Below are positions 23,206 to 31,472 of a stretch of 33,808 bases of DNA, in pieces (position 1 is the first letter of the stretch; the number at the start of each line of letters is the position of its first letter). Under the pieces are notes generated by a model. It saw only the letters and a program-made list of their open reading frames with translations, had not been told where the DNA came from and searched no databases. This DNA comes from Actinoplanes sandaracinus. GTDB taxonomy: Bacteria; Actinomycetota; Actinomycetes; Mycobacteriales; Micromonosporaceae. The stretch lies in assembly GCF_030009775.1 (NCBI RefSeq), contig NZ_JASCTH010000045.1:25081-58888 (forward strand), in the 5' to 3' direction. A program made the translations under genes and the position numbers.

Positions 23206-24414
23206 ATGAAGAAGATCGCATTGTTTTCGGCTCTGACACTTGCCGTCGTCGCGATACCCGTCCCCGCCGCGGCGGCCGCTGCGACGGTTGTTCCCGTTCT
23301 CACCGCCCCGTGTGCGGGCGGCCTATTGGTTCCCGGATCCGCACACGCCGACAAGGGCGGCGACGGTAAGGTCCGCGGCTTCACGACCTTCGAGTACGGC
23401 CCCGGCTGCGGGGACGCGATCACCTTCTTCGAGGGATCCGGCTCCTCGTGGGCCTCCGGGCAGACGGCATTGCACGGCAAGGTGATCGACGTCGCGGCCG
23501 ACAGCACCGGCACGTACCTGCTCTATCTCAACACCGCACCGCCGCAGCGCGGCTCGGGGCCGCCCCCGGACGCCGAACTCGCCGTGACCAAGCGGCTCCA
23601 CGACGGAACGTTCACCCACCCGCACTGGCTGGCCGACGTCGGCAGCCTGGCGCCCTCATGGGCCGGGCGGGGCAGCATCATCGCGTCCGGCGGCCGCTGG
23701 TTCGCGGTGTGGCCGCAGACCTCGTCGGTCCCGGGCCGGTACGTCCTCCACCAGGCCGACGCCATGTGGGACGGCGGCGATCCGGGTGAGTTCGCCCATC
23801 CGGCGCCCACCACACCGGTGGCCGCCGACACGAACCCCGCGCTGGCCATGGGTGCGGACGGCCAGCCACGCCTGTTCTGGCAGAGGTCCGTGGCCGGCGG
23901 CCGCAAGGACCTCCTGCTGGCCCAGGGAGCCTATGGCGCCTGGCAGCCGGCCACCCGGGTCGCCGGCGCGGTCGCGATCAACAGCTCGTACCCGGCGATG
24001 GACGTCGTCGCCACGGGCACACGGATCTTCACGACCTGGACCACCACGTTCGACGGCGACGTGGGCGGCAGCGGCGACGGGCGGGTGATGGTCGGCTCGT
24101 CGGCGGACAACGGCGTGACCTTCACGCTCAGCCCGCCGCCGGTCATGCCGGACCACCACGCCGGCAACAGCGCCATCCTGCGAGCCAGCTCCAGCTCCCT
24201 GCTCGCCGCGTTCAGCACCACCGACGGCGGTGAGCCGAAGCGGCCGAACCTCGGCGTCAAGCTGGGCAGCAGGCCTTGGACCGTCGATGAGGCCGGGCCC
24301 AGCGTGCCCGCGAGCATCGACTCCGTCGGCGCTGCCGCACTGATCCACCACGGCCAAGGGCGCACCACGACGCTGATCCACAGCGGTGATCGGTTGTACG
24401 CCGCCACCCGCTGA
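23206..24414 (+). CDS. Secreted beta-propeller-like (sialidase/BNR-fold) protein
   Basis: Seen: 402 residues. A classical signal peptide (MKKIALFSALTLAVVAIPVPAAAAAA) is followed by an all-beta domain with repeated short motifs: PSWAGRGSIIASGGRWFAVW, NPALAMGADGQPRLFWQRS, YPAMDVVATGTRIFTTWTT and VGSSADNGVTFT (an Asp-box-like SxDNGxTFT). These suggest a BNR/sialidase-like propeller. Catalytic sialidase residues (Arg triad) are not evident, so enzymatic activity is not claimed. Two Cys pairs near the N-terminus fit an exported protein. ATG 23206 follows AAGGA. It is the first gene of a three-gene secreted operon; the next starts 34 bp downstream. Confidence 0.82.
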   Translation: MKKIALFSALTLAVVAIPVPAAAAAATVVPVLTAPCAGGLLVPGSAHADKGGDGKVRGFTTFEYGPGCGDAITFFEGSGSSWASGQTALHGKVIDVAADSTGTYLLYLNTAPPQRGSGPPPDAELAVTKRLHDGTFTHPHWLADVGSLAPSWAGRGSIIASGGRWFAVWPQTSSVPGRYVLHQADAMWDGGDPGEFAHPAPTTPVAADTNPALAMGADGQPRLFWQRSVAGGRKDLLLAQGAYGAWQPATRVAGAVAINSSYPAMDVVATGTRIFTTWTTTFDGDVGGSGDGRVMVGSSADNGVTFTLSPPPVMPDHHAGNSAILRASSSSLLAAFSTTDGGEPKRPNLGVKLGSRPWTVDEAGPSVPASIDSVGAAALIHHGQGRTTTLIHSGDRLYAATR

Positions 24415-24448
24415 AGTCCGCGGCGGAGATTCGAGAGGAGGCACATCC

Positions 24449-25462
24449 ATGACAACGACCAGACCACTGGTGAGCGCGACGATTCTCGCGATGGCGGGCG
24501 TCCTGACCGTGCCGGCGACCCCCGCCGCGGCCCGAACACCCGCGGAGCCCCGGGGGCACATCCGGTATCTGAGCGGCATCGGCGTCAGTGACTTCAGCGA
24601 CCTCTACGACATCCGGCCGGACCGCGGCCACCGGCGGCTCCTGCTGACCGACCTGGACGACCGGCTGCCCGGCAACGCCGCGGTCAGCCCGTACGGCGCC
24701 CGGCCCGGGTACTCGCCGGACCTGCGCACAGTCGTCTACCAGGGTGACGACGGCGGTGTCTGGAAGGCACGGCCCGACGGCGCCGGCAACCCCCAGCGGA
24801 TCCTGCCGCCGCTGGACACCGGCGTGGACCCGTACTGCGTGGTCTCCTGCCGATTGACCAATCCGGTGTTCTCACCGGACGGCACCCAGGTCGCTTCCCT
24901 GGAGGCGGGCCTGTCCGGAGAGCTGGCACGCCTGATCGTGTTCGATGCGGACGGATCGCATGTCCGTGCCTTCCCGGTGAGCGAGCACGGCCAGGCCATG
25001 AAACTGCAGGGATCCTTCAGCTGGACCGCCGACGGGACGACCGTGGCGTACGCCATGGGCCCGGAGGACTCACAGCGCTCCGCGCTCCACGTCACCGACA
25101 CCCGCACCGGAGCCACCACCCAGCTCACCGACGGCCGGTCGTGGCGCATCGACGCCGACATCAGCCCGGACGGCAGGTTCGTCGCCTACAGCTCGACAGA
25201 GCCGGTCGGCTACGACTACCACGCCGATCGTGATCTCTTCATCATCCGCGTCGACACCAGGGCGGTCAGACAGCTGACCGACACGGATTCTCTCTGGGAG
25301 AGCTCGCCGGTCTGGTCCCCCCGCGGCGACTGGATCGCCTACAGCCGGCAGCCCGCGGACATGACCACGCCGGTGAAGCCCTCGGTACGCCGCATCTCGG
25401 CCGACGGTTCCGTGGACCGTCCACTGGACGTGAACGGGAGGGTCTACGCATGGGTACGTTGA
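24449..25462 (+). CDS. Secreted TolB/PD40-type beta-propeller protein
   Basis: Seen: 337 residues. A signal peptide (residues 1-28, ending near PAAA) is followed by repeated PD40 motifs: VFSPDGTQVASL, SWTADGTTVAYA, ISPDGRFVAYSS and VWSPRGDWIAYSR. These fit a six- or seven-bladed WD40-like propeller as in TolB. A Cys pair (YCVVSC) lies in one loop. ATG 24449 is set by GAGAGGAGG (24433-24441), a strong ribosome binding site. Known: such domains are protein-binding platforms in the envelope; no Pal/Tol system is expected in this organism. The last 13 bases overlap the next gene in another frame, so the two are coupled. Confidence 0.87.
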   Translation: MTTTRPLVSATILAMAGVLTVPATPAAARTPAEPRGHIRYLSGIGVSDFSDLYDIRPDRGHRRLLLTDLDDRLPGNAAVSPYGARPGYSPDLRTVVYQGDDGGVWKARPDGAGNPQRILPPLDTGVDPYCVVSCRLTNPVFSPDGTQVASLEAGLSGELARLIVFDADGSHVRAFPVSEHGQAMKLQGSFSWTADGTTVAYAMGPEDSQRSALHVTDTRTGATTQLTDGRSWRIDADISPDGRFVAYSSTEPVGYDYHADRDLFIIRVDTRAVRQLTDTDSLWESSPVWSPRGDWIAYSRQPADMTTPVKPSVRRISADGSVDRPLDVNGRVYAWVR

Positions 25463-26826
25463 TACGAAGCGCCGTGCGCGCGGGCATCGCCGTCGCGTTC
25501 GCCGCCGGGGCGCAGGGGCTCGGCATCGCGCCGGCACTCGCGACCGATCCGGCCGGCACGGTGTGGGTGTCCGACGGTGTGCTGTGGTTCTCCGCCGGTG
25601 CCCACGCCGCCAACCGTCTGTCCATCACGTCGGGGCCGGCCGGCACGGTGCTGACCGACCGGATCCCGATGCGGATCGCCACCGATCGGCCGGCCGAGGG
25701 CTGTGTCGGGCTCACCCCGCTCTCGGTGCGGTGCCCGCGCCCGGAGTTCCGCGTAGAGGTGCGGCTCGGTGACGGCGACGACACGTTCGCCAACCGCGCC
25801 GAACTGCACACCTACGCGTACGGCCAAGACGGGAACGATCGCCTCACCGGCGCCGCACCCGCACAGAACCACTTCTTCGGTGAGGCGGGCGACGACACCC
25901 TGACCGGAGCGAACGGACCCGGCATCCTCGACGGCGGGGCCGGAGACGATTCCCTCACCGGAGGTGCCGCGGCGGACGTTCTCGCCGACGGCCCGGGTGA
26001 CGACACGGTGGCCGGCGGCCCGGGTGACGACGAGTTGCGTACCGGCTCGGGTGCCGACGACCTGGACGCGGGCACCGGGACCGACGTGGTGGCCTACGAG
26101 CCCGACCACCCGGCGGTGACCGTGACACTCGACGAGAACGCCGACGACGGCGCGGCCGGCGAGGGCGACAACGTGCGGGCGACGGCGGAGAGCGTCCGCG
26201 GCACCGCCGGGGCCGACACGCTCATCGGCAACCCGGCGAACAACACGCTCGCCGGCGAGGACGGCGACGACACCCTGCGAGGCGGCGGCGGCAACGACAT
26301 TCTCGCCGGCGGGGAGGGCGCCGACACGCTGACCGGGGACAGCGGCGACGACGACCTGCGGGGCGGTGGCGGCACCGACACTCTCACCGGGGACGACGGC
26401 GCCGACAAGCTGACGGGCGACTTCGACACCGACCGCATCGACGGTGGCCCCGGGGCCGACACCATCGAGGCCATGTTCGGCGACGACGAGGCATGGGGCG
26501 GGCCGGGCAACGACACGATCACGGCATTCGCCGGCAGATTCCGCCTGCACGGCGGATCCGGCGACGACGTCATCCAAGGCTCCTACGACGACGATCTGCT
26601 GTGGGGAGACGACGGAGACGACGCCCTCACCGGCCTCGACGGCAGCGACACCCTGCACGGCGGACGCGGCGACGACCGGCTCCAAGCCTCGACCGGCACG
26701 AACCAGCGGGTGTACGGCGCCGCCGGCACCGACACCTGCCTCGGTGACGACCTGATCGACCCCTCGGAGTGCGAGATCTTCACCGAGGCCTCAGCGACAC
26801 CGCCCGTGCCCCTGAGGAGAACTTGA
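25450..26826 (+). CDS. Secreted RTX-type calcium-binding repeat protein
   Basis: Seen: 458 residues. A signal peptide (1-32, ending ALA) is followed by a beta-rich N-terminal part to about 110. Some 20 hemolysin-type nonapeptide repeats of the form GGxGxDxLx run to about residue 440 (for example GGAGDDSLTGG, GGGGNDILAGG, GDDGDDALTGL). Known: these repeats fold into a parallel beta-roll on binding Ca2+ outside the cell. No protease, lipase or toxin domain is fused, so it may be a structural or adhesive surface protein. The ATG lies inside the end of the preceding gene (13-bp overlap). It is the last clear gene of the operon, followed by a GC hairpin. Confidence 0.9.
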   Translation: MGTLIRSAVRAGIAVAFAAGAQGLGIAPALATDPAGTVWVSDGVLWFSAGAHAANRLSITSGPAGTVLTDRIPMRIATDRPAEGCVGLTPLSVRCPRPEFRVEVRLGDGDDTFANRAELHTYAYGQDGNDRLTGAAPAQNHFFGEAGDDTLTGANGPGILDGGAGDDSLTGGAAADVLADGPGDDTVAGGPGDDELRTGSGADDLDAGTGTDVVAYEPDHPAVTVTLDENADDGAAGEGDNVRATAESVRGTAGADTLIGNPANNTLAGEDGDDTLRGGGGNDILAGGEGADTLTGDSGDDDLRGGGGTDTLTGDDGADKLTGDFDTDRIDGGPGADTIEAMFGDDEAWGGPGNDTITAFAGRFRLHGGSGDDVIQGSYDDDLLWGDDGDDALTGLDGSDTLHGGRGDDRLQASTGTNQRVYGAAGTDTCLGDDLIDPSECEIFTEASATPPVPLRRT

Positions 26827-26828
26827 CC

Positions 26829-26954
26829 ATGTCCTTGTTCTGTCTCATCCGTCGCCGGACCCGCTCGCCTTCACCGCGGCCGTCGCGGTGGCGTCGCCCG
26901 GCACAGTGGGCTGGTCCTCGGCCACGCCGGCGGCGGGGCGATGGGTCACGCCGG
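26829..26954 (+). pseudogene. Possible remnant of a fourth secreted gene
   Basis: An ATG at 26829 is preceded by GAGGAGAA at good spacing, but its frame soon becomes arginine-rich nonsense. The neighbouring frame reads a signal-peptide-like stretch (DPLAFTAAVAVASPGTVGW). Together they look like the start of a fourth exported protein, shifted and then cut off by the end of the convergent FHA-monooxygenase gene at 26955. Weak evidence. Confidence 0.25.
26872..26890 (+). terminator. Hairpin after the RTX gene
   Basis: CACCGCG (26872-26878) / CGCGGTG (26884-26890) with a 5-base loop, about 45 bases after the RTX stop and before the convergent gene end. Plausible terminator without a T-run. Confidence 0.4.
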
Positions 26955-28847
26955 TCACTCGGCCCCGGACATCACCTTGGCGACGCCGCCGCTCGGCTCG
27001 GGGCGGTAGAAGATGTCGATGTCCACTTCCTCGCCGCCGACATTGGCCGTGTCCCACGGCCCGCTCGCGAGCAGCGCCCGCACAGTGGCACCCTGCATCT
27101 TCTGCAGATGGTCGCGCAGTGCCGTGTCGTCGGGCAGGTCGGGGATGCGCGACGTCAGCCGGCTGCGGATGAGGCGCAACCGGTCCATGAGCTCGTCGAC
27201 GGCGGCCTCCTTGTCGGCATCACCGTCGGCGGCCCGCCCGGCCGCGTTCGCCATACTCTCAGCGATCTCGTCCTTGATCGCATGCGTGACGCCCTGCTCG
27301 TCGGTGGTCACCATGGCCTTCCAGGCGCGGCTCTTGTGGCGGTACTGCAGCATGGACATCGCCGCCTCGTGGCGGATGAAGTCGGCGTCGCGCAGGGCCC
27401 GGCCGGTCCGCGAGTTGCCGAGCGAGCGGGCCAGGGAGATGGCCGACGCCAACCCGCTGTTGAGACCCCGCCCAGGCCAGAAGTGGATGGCGTTGGCGGC
27501 GTCACCGAGAAGGAACGCGTAGGTGCCGGGGGTTTCCGCGGTGGCGGGGTACAGCTGCGCGGTGAACTTCGGTCGTTGCACCATGTCGAGCCGGAACGCG
27601 GTGACGGCGCTCAGGTTCTCCTCGGCGACCCCGAAGTAGCGTAGCCCTTCGAGTACCTGCTGCCAGAGCGCCGACCGTTTGATGAGGGAGGGCAGGAACA
27701 GGGTCTGGTGGGTCGGGCAGACGAAGTCGCCTTCGGTGTCGCGGGCCATCACGCAGGGGCGGGACGCGATGCAGTCCTCGAACACGCGGCGGACGGGGTC
27801 GATTCCGACGACCTCCTGCGCCTCGGCGTCGGTGAGGCGCATGTTGAGGAAGCCCTCGCCGCGCAGAGAGTTCAGCAGGAACCTGTTCTGTGCCACCGTC
27901 AGGAGAACGCTCATGGAATCGGTCAGGCCGGACTTGACCCGCAGTCCGAGCACGACGTCCTGAAGGTGCTCGCCGTCGATGGAGTAGATGGACGTGTCCG
28001 GGTTGCCGAACTTGTGGACCAGACGTTCCCGGGTGCGGGATCGGCCGCCCTCGCAGATGGCGAGTACGTGGTCCTGGAGCACGGTGTCGCGCCGTTCGTC
28101 GAGGTCGAAGCGCTCCGGCACGAGGGTGATGTGCTGGGGCTTGGTGTTCGCGAGTTCGAGGAGCTTGTCCTCGATGTAGGCGATCCGGACGTTTCGCGGT
28201 CCGTAGCCGCGGATGGAGTCCGGGCCGGCGGGCCACATCTCGGAGTACGAGCCCGCGTCGAACAGGTGCGCCTGTACCTCCTCGGGAAGGTTCAGGTACT
28301 GGCGGCTCTGCAGAGTGACGACCTGCTGCCGCCGGTTGTTGCCCTGGGACTCGTCCTTCCAGACCACGCGCGAGCCGGCCCTGGTCCAGCGGCCGTCGTA
28401 CACGGTCACCTGTACCCGCTCCCCCATCAGCCGGGTGAGCAGCAGCGCCAGCGTCAGCCCGACCGGACCTCCGCCGGAGATGGTGACCCGCAGGGCGGGT
28501 ACGGGTGCGATGCCGGCCGGCAGTACCGCGGGCAGACCGAGGACGGTGTCCATCTGGTCGGCCATCTCGAAGCAGAAGATCTCCTGGCCGATCGTGATGA
28601 GGTCGCCTGGTTGAAGTACCCGGGCAGTGACCCTCCGGCCGTTCACGAGCGTCCCGTTGCTGCTGTTGTGGTCGCGCAGCACGTAGCCGTCGGATTCACG
28701 GCTGATCTCCGCGTGCCGGCGCGAGGCGCACGAGCCGGAGAGAACGACGCCGTTGTCCGGGCGGCGACCGAAGGTGAGTGGCGTCTCGCCGAACGGAAAC
28801 CGCCGCCCGGCGAGCGGACCCTCCCGCCCCACAATTTCGGGTGTCAC
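26955..28847 (-). CDS. FHA domain fused to a FAD-dependent monooxygenase
   Basis: Seen: 630 residues. The N-terminal FHA domain (about 24-95) has LTFGRRPDNGVVL, SRRHAEIS and NSSNGTLVNGRRV, with the phosphothreonine-binding R, S, H and N residues present. The flavoprotein part begins with a Rossmann GGGPVG (125-130 in VTISGGGPVGLTLALLL). The second FAD motif GDAANAIHFWPGRGLNSG is at 448-465, and MARDTEGD may correspond to the DG motif. Known: FHA domains bind phosphothreonine, usually made by Ser/Thr kinases; fusion to a group A monooxygenase is rare. GTG 28847 is chosen because AGGAAAGGA lies eight bases upstream and the FHA domain begins soon after. It is 187 bp downstream of the lipoprotein gene on the same strand. 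Substrate unknown; kinase-controlled recruitment is inference. Confidence 0.88.
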   Translation of the reverse strand: MTPEIVGREGPLAGRRFPFGETPLTFGRRPDNGVVLSGSCASRRHAEISRESDGYVLRDHNSSNGTLVNGRRVTARVLQPGDLITIGQEIFCFEMADQMDTVLGLPAVLPAGIAPVPALRVTISGGGPVGLTLALLLTRLMGERVQVTVYDGRWTRAGSRVVWKDESQGNNRRQQVVTLQSRQYLNLPEEVQAHLFDAGSYSEMWPAGPDSIRGYGPRNVRIAYIEDKLLELANTKPQHITLVPERFDLDERRDTVLQDHVLAICEGGRSRTRERLVHKFGNPDTSIYSIDGEHLQDVVLGLRVKSGLTDSMSVLLTVAQNRFLLNSLRGEGFLNMRLTDAEAQEVVGIDPVRRVFEDCIASRPCVMARDTEGDFVCPTHQTLFLPSLIKRSALWQQVLEGLRYFGVAEENLSAVTAFRLDMVQRPKFTAQLYPATAETPGTYAFLLGDAANAIHFWPGRGLNSGLASAISLARSLGNSRTGRALRDADFIRHEAAMSMLQYRHKSRAWKAMVTTDEQGVTHAIKDEIAESMANAAGRAADGDADKEAAVDELMDRLRLIRSRLTSRIPDLPDDTALRDHLQKMQGATVRALLASGPWDTANVGGEEVDIDIFYRPEPSGGVAKVMSGAE

Positions 28848-29033
28848 GGCGTCCGTCCTTTCCTGTGGGCCACACTGACTCGGCCGCGGTGGACCCTTTT
28901 GGGGCCGTTGCAGAGGGGAGACGGGCACGCCCGTGTGCGCTCCCGCCGGTTCTCCCCGCGAACGGCGGCTGCAGCCGTCGAACAGCTCCGGCGAGCTATC
29001 GACGCCGGCGATGACCTCACCGGTGTCGCTGCT

Positions 29034-29690
29034 CTACTCGCCGTCCGCGGGAGGCGCGACCGGCTTCGACACCGGCGGCAGGCAGGTGAGGTTCTTCTTG
29101 CCTTCAGGGGTGACCACGAACCACGTGCCGCCGACGTTCTGGCCCTTCCAGTCGCCCGGCTTCTTGTCACCGATGTAGGTGTAGAGCGGCCATTTGTCGA
29201 GGGTCAGTTGCAAGGTGCCGTCCTTGCGCTCGACGGTGCCGACCTTCGCCGGGTCGATGCCCTCGAGCTTGGGCTTGTCCCCCTTGTTGACCACCGCGGG
29301 CGGCCAGATCTTCGCGCAGTCGTCGTTGCAGTTCGACACCACGTCCGGTTTGGTCTTGTCCTTGTCGAAGCGGTACAACACGAACCCGTCCTCGTTCTGG
29401 ACAGTCTCGCCCATGCGCTTGACCGCGGCGGCGTTGAGCTCGGAGGTGACCTTCTCATCGCCGAGCTCCGGCGCGCCGGAGTCACCCGCGGCAGAGCCGG
29501 CTTCGGGAGCCTCGGCCTCGGCGCTCACGGTGGGCTCCGGCGTCGCCTCGGCGCCCTCCTCCACCGTATTCGCGACAGGTTGCGCACCGGAGCCGGCTCC
29601 TGCGTTACTCGCAGGGGCACACCCGGGTAGCACGAACGCCGCCGCAATGGCAGCACCGACGACCATCAACTTGCGCTTCTCCGGAATCAC
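29034..29690 (-). CDS. Surface lipoprotein with two 'secreted repeat' units (COG4315/PF03640 type)
   Basis: Seen: 218 residues. A signal peptide has the lipobox LPGC with C24, followed by an Ala/Glu/Pro-rich linker to about 80. Two repeat units follow: GFVLYRFDKDKTKPDVVSNC-xx-DCAKIWPP, and WPLYTYIGDKKPGDWKGQNVGGTWFVV. These are the conserved Yx(F/W/Y)xxD pattern of COG4315 lipoproteins. The C-x3-C between the units is typical. Known: members are envelope proteins, in some bacteria linked to heme or electron-transfer genes; the role is unsettled. GTG 29690 has GGAGGG six bases upstream. The FHA-monooxygenase gene follows on the same strand. The 297 bp upstream contain no gene. Confidence 0.9.
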   Translation of the reverse strand: MIPEKRKLMVVGAAIAAAFVLPGCAPASNAGAGSGAQPVANTVEEGAEATPEPTVSAEAEAPEAGSAAGDSGAPELGDEKVTSELNAAAVKRMGETVQNEDGFVLYRFDKDKTKPDVVSNCNDDCAKIWPPAVVNKGDKPKLEGIDPAKVGTVERKDGTLQLTLDKWPLYTYIGDKKPGDWKGQNVGGTWFVVTPEGKKNLTCLPPVSKPVAPPADGE

Positions 29691-29987
29691 GTTTGCCCTC
29701 CAACTGCATCGCTCTCTGCCTGTCTACGTGGTACTACCGCGGGCAGGGCCAAGCGGTTCACGAGGCGAGGCAGGTTGTAGATCACAGCGGCCAAGGGCGG
29801 GACCGCGGGGAAGGTTCTGCATGACGGCACGCCCGGCGATGATCACCTGCGCTGTCCGATCAGTTCGCGGCCACCCATCGGCCGCGGCGAGACCTGCCCG
29901 TGGTCGACCGCGCGGTAGACGTACCGCAAACGCCCCACGCCACCCGGGCGCGCGGTGCCGGCGGCCGGGTGGCCGTCACTCCCCGCC

Positions 29988-31472
29988 CTACCGTGGCAGC
30001 CCGAACCAGGTGGTCAAGGCGATGCGCAGCTCGTCCGGCCCGGCGGGCCGATCGGCGGCGGCGCTCCACGCCACGTAACCGTCCGGCCGGACCAGGAGCG
30101 CCTCGGCGGGCGGTTCGCCGTCCGCCTTGGCGGCGACGACGCGCACCCGGCCACCCCAGTCCGCCGCGGCCGCCCGCAGCTCGGGCCGATCGGCGAGGTC
30201 CAGCAGCAGGCCGGTACCGTCGTGCAACAGCCGGGCGAGGGTGGTGTGCGACCCGCCGGCGTCGACCAGTCGCAGCCGCGGCGCCATCCGCCCGGCGAGC
30301 GGGTCGTCGGGCCGGCCGACGTCGTACGCCACGTCCATCCCGCTGATCATGCCGCCGAGCAGCCGGTTCACCGGGTCGAACCGCATGAGGTCGGCGAACA
30401 GGTCCCGCAGCGGGTCGACAGCGGGGTCGGGGTTCATCAAGGCAAGCTGCGCCCGGGTGTTGTGCAGCACCCGGGCGGCCTGTGGGTGCCGCTCGGCCTG
30501 GTAGCTGTCGAGCAGCGAGGGCGGCGCCCAGCCCCGCACCTCACCCGCGAGCTTCCAGGCGAGGTTCACCGCGTCCTGCAGGCCCAGGTTCAGGCCCTGG
30601 CCGCCGACCGGGAAGTGCACGTGGGCGGCGTCGCCGGCGAGCAGCACCCGGCCGCGCCGGTAGGTCGCCGCCTGCCGGGTGGCGTCGCCGAAGCGGGTCA
30701 GCCATCGCGGGTCGGTCATCGGCATCGGCCGCCCGGTGATGTACTCGGCCATCCGCCGCAGCTCGTCCAGCGTGACCGGGACGGTGCGGTCGGGATGCGG
30801 AGCCCGGAAGTCGATGGTGAAGACCCGGCTGATCCCGAACGGGTTGACCATGATGACCGTCCAGCCGCGGGGCGTGCGCTGCCAGCCCGGCGGCGCGGCG
30901 TACGGCTCGAGCAGCCGGACCTCGCCGAGCAGCGCCGCGACGGTCGCGCCGGTGCCCGGGAAGTCGATGCCGGCGAGCTTGCGGGTGGCGCTGCGGCCAC
31001 CGTCGCAGCCGACCACGAACCGGGCGGACATCACGTACTCCCCGGCCGGGCCGCGAACCCGCAGCAGCACCCGGTCGGCCTCCTCGGTGAGGCCGACCAT
31101 CTCGTGCCCCCGCCGGATCTCCGCGCCGCCGGCGGTGGCCCGCCGCGCGAAGACCTGCTCGGTCCGCGCCTGTGGACTGCCGACCAGTGCGGGGCCGCCG
31201 GCGGCGAGCGGCCCGAGGTCCAGGCCGAACATCCCGGCGAAGTGGAACGGGGCCGGGCCGGCCATGGCAGGCGGCTCTGGGTCGCCGATCAGGCCGCGCA
31301 GCTCGAGGGTCTGCACGGTGCGGGCGTGCAGGGTACCGGCCTTGGACAGCCCGGTCGGTTCCGGCAGCGCCTCCAGCACCACCGTCCGCACGCCGTACAG
31401 GCGCAGCTCCCCGGCGAGCAGCCCGCCGACCGGGCCGGCCCCGACCACCGCGACGTCGACGTCGACGGTCAT
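29988..31472 (-). CDS. Class A FAD-dependent aromatic monooxygenase (rifampicin/tetracenomycin-hydroxylase-like)
   Basis: Seen: 494 residues. The Rossmann motif GAGPVG is at 11-16 (DVAVVGAGPVGGLLAGEL), and the substrate-domain DG motif is in FVVGCDGGRSATRKLAGI. The second FAD motif is in GRVLLAGDAAHVHFPVGGQGLNLGLQDAVNLAWKLAGE. A C-terminal ~100-residue thioredoxin-like extension is typical of polyketide-tailoring and drug-modifying enzymes. Known: these enzymes hydroxylate aromatic rings with NAD(P)H and O2; relatives inactivate rifampicin or tetracycline or tailor polyketides. Its ATG overlaps the stop of the MFS exporter gene (ATGA, 31469-31472). Together with the exporter and the ArsR-type regulator it fits a detoxification or self-resistance cassette; the drug cannot be told. 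Confidence 0.92.
   Translation of the reverse strand: MTVDVDVAVVGAGPVGGLLAGELRLYGVRTVVLEALPEPTGLSKAGTLHARTVQTLELRGLIGDPEPPAMAGPAPFHFAGMFGLDLGPLAAGGPALVGSPQARTEQVFARRATAGGAEIRRGHEMVGLTEEADRVLLRVRGPAGEYVMSARFVVGCDGGRSATRKLAGIDFPGTGATVAALLGEVRLLEPYAAPPGWQRTPRGWTVIMVNPFGISRVFTIDFRAPHPDRTVPVTLDELRRMAEYITGRPMPMTDPRWLTRFGDATRQAATYRRGRVLLAGDAAHVHFPVGGQGLNLGLQDAVNLAWKLAGEVRGWAPPSLLDSYQAERHPQAARVLHNTRAQLALMNPDPAVDPLRDLFADLMRFDPVNRLLGGMISGMDVAYDVGRPDDPLAGRMAPRLRLVDAGGSHTTLARLLHDGTGLLLDLADRPELRAAAADWGGRVRVVAAKADGEPPAEALLVRPDGYVAWSAAADRPAGPDELRIALTTWFGLPR

Noticed and set aside
25839..26700. Tandem DNA repeats that could be a CRISPR or satellite
   Set aside because: They are the codons of the RTX nonapeptide repeats and vary between units as protein-coding repeats do.
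27708..29630. 640-residue plus-strand open frame
   Set aside because: It is antisense to the FHA-monooxygenase and lipoprotein genes and shows no domain.
29691..29987. Possible ECF-type promoter (GAACC) for the lipoprotein
   Set aside because: The -10 match is weak and spacing fits only loosely; not supported enough to list.
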